Assembly: GCF_008709575.1 (NCBI RefSeq)
Contig: NZ_VYIK01000005.1
Span: 1 to 64,000, forward strand
DNA: 64,000 nucleotides
Source: Mycobacterium sp.
Lineage (GTDB): Bacteria > Actinomycetota > Actinomycetes > Mycobacteriales > Mycobacteriaceae
Reading direction: 5' to 3'
Shown piece by piece: positions 60,567-64,000 of this stretch. The translations under genes were made by a program, and so were the position numbers. Numbering within the stretch: position 1 is the stretch's first letter; each line of letters starts with the position of its first letter. The notes under the pieces were generated by a model. That model did not search any database. It was not told the origin of the DNA and saw only the letters and a list, made by a program, of their open reading frames with translations.

Positions 60567-63082
60567 TGCGCGTCCCGTACAGCTGGTTGCGGGAGGTCGT
60601 GACCGGCGCTGCCGGGAACGCGCCCGGTTGGGATGTCAGCCCCGACGAGCTCGAGCAGACACTGCTGCGCATCGGCCACGAGGTCGAGGAGGTGATCCGG
60701 CTCGGCCCGGTCAGCGGCCCGCTGGTGATCGGGCGGGTAGCCGACATCGAAGAGCTCACCGGGTTCAACAAGCCGATCCGCGCCTGCCTGGTCGATGTCG
60801 GCGAACCTGAGCTGCGCGAGATCATCTGTGGAGCGACGAATTTCGTTATCGGTGATCTGGTCGTGGTGGCACTGCCGGGCAGCGTTCTTCCCGGCGGCTT
60901 CGCGATCGCCGCACGCCAGACCTACGGTCGCATCTCGAACGGGATGATCTGTTCGGCGGCCGAACTAGGCTTGGCCGCAGACCATTCCGGCATTCTCGTG
61001 TTGCCTCCCGGCACGGCCGAACCGGGGGCCGACGGGGTCGACGTGGTTGGTTTAGACGACGTGGTGTTTCACCTGGCCATCACCCCGGATCGGGGTTACT
61101 GTCTGTCGCTGCGCGGTCTTGCCCGCGAGATCGCCTGCGCTTACGACCTCGACTTCGCCGATCCGGCCTCCAGCGCTGCGGTGCCGCCATTGCCCGCGCA
61201 GGGTCCGGCCTGGCCGCTGAGCGTCCAACCCGGCACCGGCGTGCGCCGGTTCGCGTTGCGCTCTGTCACCGGAATCGATCCGGGCGCGGTGTCGCCGTGG
61301 TGGCTGCAGCGACGGCTGCTGCTCTCAGGTATTCGGGCGATATCACCGGCCGTCGATGCGACGAACTACGTCATGCTCGAACTGGGTCATCCGCTGCACG
61401 CGCACGATCTCAAGCGCATCACCGGAGGCCTGCAGGTGCGGTTTGCCCGGCCCGGCGAGACCGTGGTCACCCTCGACGCGGTCGAGCGGCAGCTGGAACC
61501 CACCGATGTCCTGATCGCCGACGACGTCGCGACCGCGGCGATCGGCGGAGTGATGGGTTCGGGCACCACCGAGATGCGCGACGACACCACCGACGTGCTG
61601 CTGGAGGCCGCGGTCTGGGATCCGGCGGCGGTCTCGCGCACCCAGCGGCGGCTGCGTTTGCCCAGCGAAGCCGCCCGCCGCTATGAGCGCGCGGTCGACC
61701 CGGCCATCTCGGTGGCGGCGCTGGACCGGTGCGCGGTGCTGCTTGCCGAGATTGCCGGCGGCGTGGTCTCCCCGGCGCTGACCGACTGGCGCGGCGACCC
61801 GGCGGCCGACTCGTGGGCCGGGTCGCCGATCCGGATCCCCGCGGACCTGCCGGACCGCGTCGCCGGGGTGCGCTATCGCGCCGGCACGACTGTGCGACGG
61901 CTGACCCAGATCGGGGCGGTGGTGGCCACCGACGGCGACATGCTGGCGGTGACCCCGCCGAGTTGGCGTCCCGACCTGGTCCAACCCGCCGACCTGGTCG
62001 AGGAGGTGCTGCGGCTGGAAGGCCTGGAGGTGATCCCGTCGGTGCTGCCGTCGGCACCGGCCGGCCGCGGACTCACCGCGACGCAGCGGCGTCGCCGGTC
62101 AATCGGCACGGCGCTGGCCCTGTCCGGCTATGTCGAGATCCTCCCGTCACCGTTCCTGTCGGCCGCCGTCTTCGACGCCTGGGGCCTGCCCGCCGACGAC
62201 CCGCGGCGGGCCACCACCCAGGTACTCAATCCGCTGGAGGCCGATCGGTCGCATCTGGCTACCACCCTGCTACCTGGGCTATTGGAAGCGCTGGGGCGCA
62301 ATGTCTCTCGCGGCATTGCCGATGTCGCGCTCTATGCCATCGCGCACGTGGTGCAGCCGGGCGGGCACAACCGTGGCGTCGAGCCGATCCCGGTGCACCG
62401 TCGCCCCACCGACGCCGAGATCGCCCTGCTCGACGAGTCGCTACCCCGGCAACCTCAGCACGTCGCCGCGGTGCTGGCCGGCCTGCGGGAGCTGCCCGGC
62501 CCGTGGGGCGCTGGTCGCCCGGTAGCGGCCGCCGACGCGTTCGAAGCAGTCCGGATCATCGCCCGGGCCAGCGGAATCGACGTCGCGTTGCGGGCGGCGA
62601 CGTACTTGCCGTGGCATCCCGGGCGGTGCGCCGAGGTGCTCGTCGGTGACCCCCGGGAAGGGAAAGTCATCGGTTACGCCGGCCAGTTGCATCCGGCGGT
62701 GATCGAGCGCTGCGGGTTGCCCAGCGGCACCTGCGCCCTTGAGTTGGATCTCGACGCGATGCCGGTCGTCGAGTCGTTCCCGGCGCCCCGGGTGTCGCCG
62801 TTCCCGGCGGTATTCCAGGACGTCAGCTTGGTGGTGGGCGCCGATGTAGCCGCTCAAGCCGTCCTGGACGCGCTGCGCGACGGCGCGGGCGAGCTGCTGG
62901 AGGACATCCGGTTGTTCGACGTCTACACCGGCCCGCAGATCGGGAACGACCGGAAGTCGCTGACGTTTGCGCTGCGGTTCCGCGCGCCGGATCGGACGCT
63001 GACCGAGGACGAGGCCAGTGCGGCTCGCGACGAGGCGGTGCGCTGCGCCACCGAGCGCGTCGGCGCGGTGCTGCGCGCCTGA
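60566..63082 (+). CDS. pheT: Phenylalanyl-tRNA synthetase beta subunit
   Basis: Structural and editing subunit. The 838-residue product has an OB-fold tRNA-binding domain (about 45-155), the B3/B4 editing domain (about 215-400; [20 protein letters not shown] in part), the B5 domain (about 420-490), a catalytic-like module ([10 protein letters not shown]) and the C-terminal anticodon-binding FDX-ACB domain ([24 protein letters not shown]). ATG 60566 shares one base with the pheS stop. Last conserved gene before the accessory right edge. Confidence 0.97.
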
Positions 63083-63092
63083 CCGCGCGCGA

Positions 63093-63230
63093 TCAATTGT
63101 GCTCGTGGGCGAGTTGGACGCGCGAGATCAGGCCGAGTTTGGTGGGGATGTGGCTGAAGTGGGTTTTCATTGTGCGTGCTGCGGTGGGAAGGGCACTCAG
63201 GTGCCGGCTGGCCGCCTCGCTCGCGTCCAG
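63093..63230 (-). pseudogene. Relic of a LuxR/NarL-type response-regulator C-terminus
   Basis: The minus strand reads ARTMKTHFSHIPTKLGLISRVQLAHEHN then a stop, quoted here as MKTHFSHIPTKLGLISRVQL. This matches the recognition helix and C-terminal end of NarL/FixJ-type DNA-binding domains. The first helices are disrupted and no receiver domain is present upstream, so the gene is dead. Between it and the element end at 63409 I see no other gene. Confidence 0.55.
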
Positions 63231-63408
63231 TGCCGTGGCAACATCGCCTGTGTGCGGGGCATTTCCACGTCGACCGCGTTCGGATTGACGGTTGAGATCG
63301 ACGGCTATCCGGACTCGGTGTCCGATGAGCACTCCTCGGCGTGCTCGCGCTCCCGGGGCGGGGCCACCAAGACCGGCAACAGGCTCGCCGGCTGCTCATC
63401 GAAGCGGC

Positions 63409-63560
63409 TTGACATCCTCCACCGCTTGGAAAGCGGTGGATTCCCTTGGCCGTTAGGCGGCGTTGGGTGGTTCGCGGTTCATCGCAGATGCCGCCGGCCC
63501 AGGGGCCGGACCCGTGTGTGGGGGTCGGTCTTATTCTTGCTCCCCGCCTGGCTGACGGCT
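63409..63560 (-). ncRNA. Predicted TnpB omega-RNA scaffold and right end of the element
   Basis: On the minus strand, downstream of and overlapping the tnpB 3' end, a perfect 9-bp hairpin (arms 63431-63439 and 63419-63427, loop TCC) is followed by AGGATGTCAA ending at 63409. TnpB omega-RNAs commonly end with such a hairpin and TCAA-type terminus. The guide would be the next 16-20 nt, 63408 down to about 63389. The 5' boundary given here is a guess based on usual omega-RNA length. Confidence 0.5.
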
Positions 63561-64000
63561 TCGCCGCCCGGTTTTTCACCGGATGTCCCAGCCAGTTGTT
63601 CGGATTGCTGCGCCACCCAGCGCGTGAGGGCTTCCTCACGTATGTTGATGGCGGCGTTGGTGTCAGCGTTGCCGGTCCAGCCACAACTGTGTGATTGGCA
63701 CCGGAATACCGCTTGGCTTTCGCGGTTCTCCCGTGCTGTGTGCCCGCACTGATGGCAACGCTGACTGGTGTAGGCCGCCGGCACCTCGACAACGGTGACA
63801 CCGACCAGTTCGGCCTTGTACTGAATGTGTTTGGCCAGCCGCGCGAGCGCGGCATTGCGCATCGACCGGTTGAGTCCTCGTTTGCGTGCGGCCCCATTAG
63901 GCAAAAACCGGGTCGGATTGTTGTGGTCCCGACCAGGTTTGGGTCGGCGGGTCATGCGTTCCACCGGTAGTTTCTCGATCCCGATGAAATCGTGCCCCCG
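63479..64000 (-). CDS. tnpB: TnpB RNA-guided nuclease of an IS200/IS605-type element (5' part outside window)
   Basis: The frame is open from the window edge to a stop at 63479 (173 codons seen). The visible part is the C-terminal half: HDFIGIEKLPVERM with the second RuvC catalytic residue (Glu), the zinc ribbon SQRCHQCGHTARENRE followed by CQSHSCGW, and GNADTNAAINI with the third catalytic residue (Asp). The first catalytic Asp lies beyond the window. The tail is rich in Gly, Gln and Arg. TnpB uses an omega-RNA made from the element's right end to cut DNA next to a short target-adjacent motif. A tnpA gene is not visible. Confidence 0.85.
   Translation of the reverse strand, partial: RGHDFIGIEKLPVERMTRRPKPGRDHNNPTRFLPNGAARKRGLNRSMRNAALARLAKHIQYKAELVGVTVVEVPAAYTSQRCHQCGHTARENRESQAVFRCQSHSCGWTGNADTNAAINIREEALTRWVAQQSEQLAGTSGEKPGGEAVSQAGSKNKTDPHTRVRPLGRRHLR

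Overview
This window is high-GC actinobacterial DNA and almost certainly comes from a slow-growing Mycobacterium. The reasons are a PE_PGRS-type glycine-rich protein at the left edge, start-stop overlaps of the ATGA/GTGA type throughout, many GTG starts, and a gene order that follows, as I remember it, the M. tuberculosis segment from hisD (Rv1599) to pheT (Rv1650). Several M. tuberculosis genes of that segment are absent (for example chaA, Rv1634 and PE17/Rv1647), and accessory DNA sits between hisI and bcpB and after pheT. I cannot name the species.

Layout. 1-1832: 3' part of a PE_PGRS-like gene ending in a seven-repeat YVTN beta-propeller. 1991-8413: compact histidine operon hisD-hisC-hisB-hisH-hisA(priA)-impA-hisF-hisI. 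8414-12799: accessory island. 12957-20210: bcpB, then trpE-membrane protein-trpC-trpB-trpA-lgt-DUF2752. 20240-24514: pykA, tesB, a DUF2156 membrane protein and a small membrane protein. 24559-30379: cydABDC (cytochrome bd oxidase and its exporter) on the minus strand. 30493-37883: DUF308 membrane protein, class III adenylate cyclase, tRNA-Leu, the ANTAR response regulator pdtaR, a thiolase-like/DUF35 pair and polA. 38063-42407: rpsA, coaE and small genes. 42438-51442: uvrB, an SCO6745-like protein, a GT-C glycosyltransferase, a cAMP-binding-type universal stress protein, a metallo-beta-lactamase-fold hydrolase and uvrA. 51502-57327: lysX divergent from infC-rpmI-rplT-tsnR. 57329-63082: DUF2236 protein, a tetR relic, a rhomboid-like protein and pheST. 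63083-64000: a luxR relic and the 3' end of a TnpB element.

The most interesting stretch is 8030-12799. It reads as one tandem duplication of the unit [hisF end-hisI-secreted histidine-phosphatase-like gene 1-3' end of gene 2], followed by reciprocal decay. The left copy kept hisI and lost the phosphatase-like genes, partly to an ISL3-family insertion. The right copy kept both phosphatase-like genes and lost hisI. Both surviving proteins lack the second catalytic histidine of their superfamily, and one also lacks the RHG arginine, so they may be secreted pseudophosphatases.

Regulatory points. At least eight genes carry a TANNNT -10 hexamer only 6-8 nt before the start codon, which predicts leaderless mRNAs. 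The infC leader holds two intrinsic-terminator hairpins and infC appears to start at AUC, which suggests attenuation plus IF3 autoregulation. Operator-like dyads lie before cydA and in the DUF2236/tetR-relic gap. Near the right edge, the TnpB 3' region ends in the hairpin and terminal tetranucleotide typical of an omega-RNA, so a guide sequence can be read from the flank.
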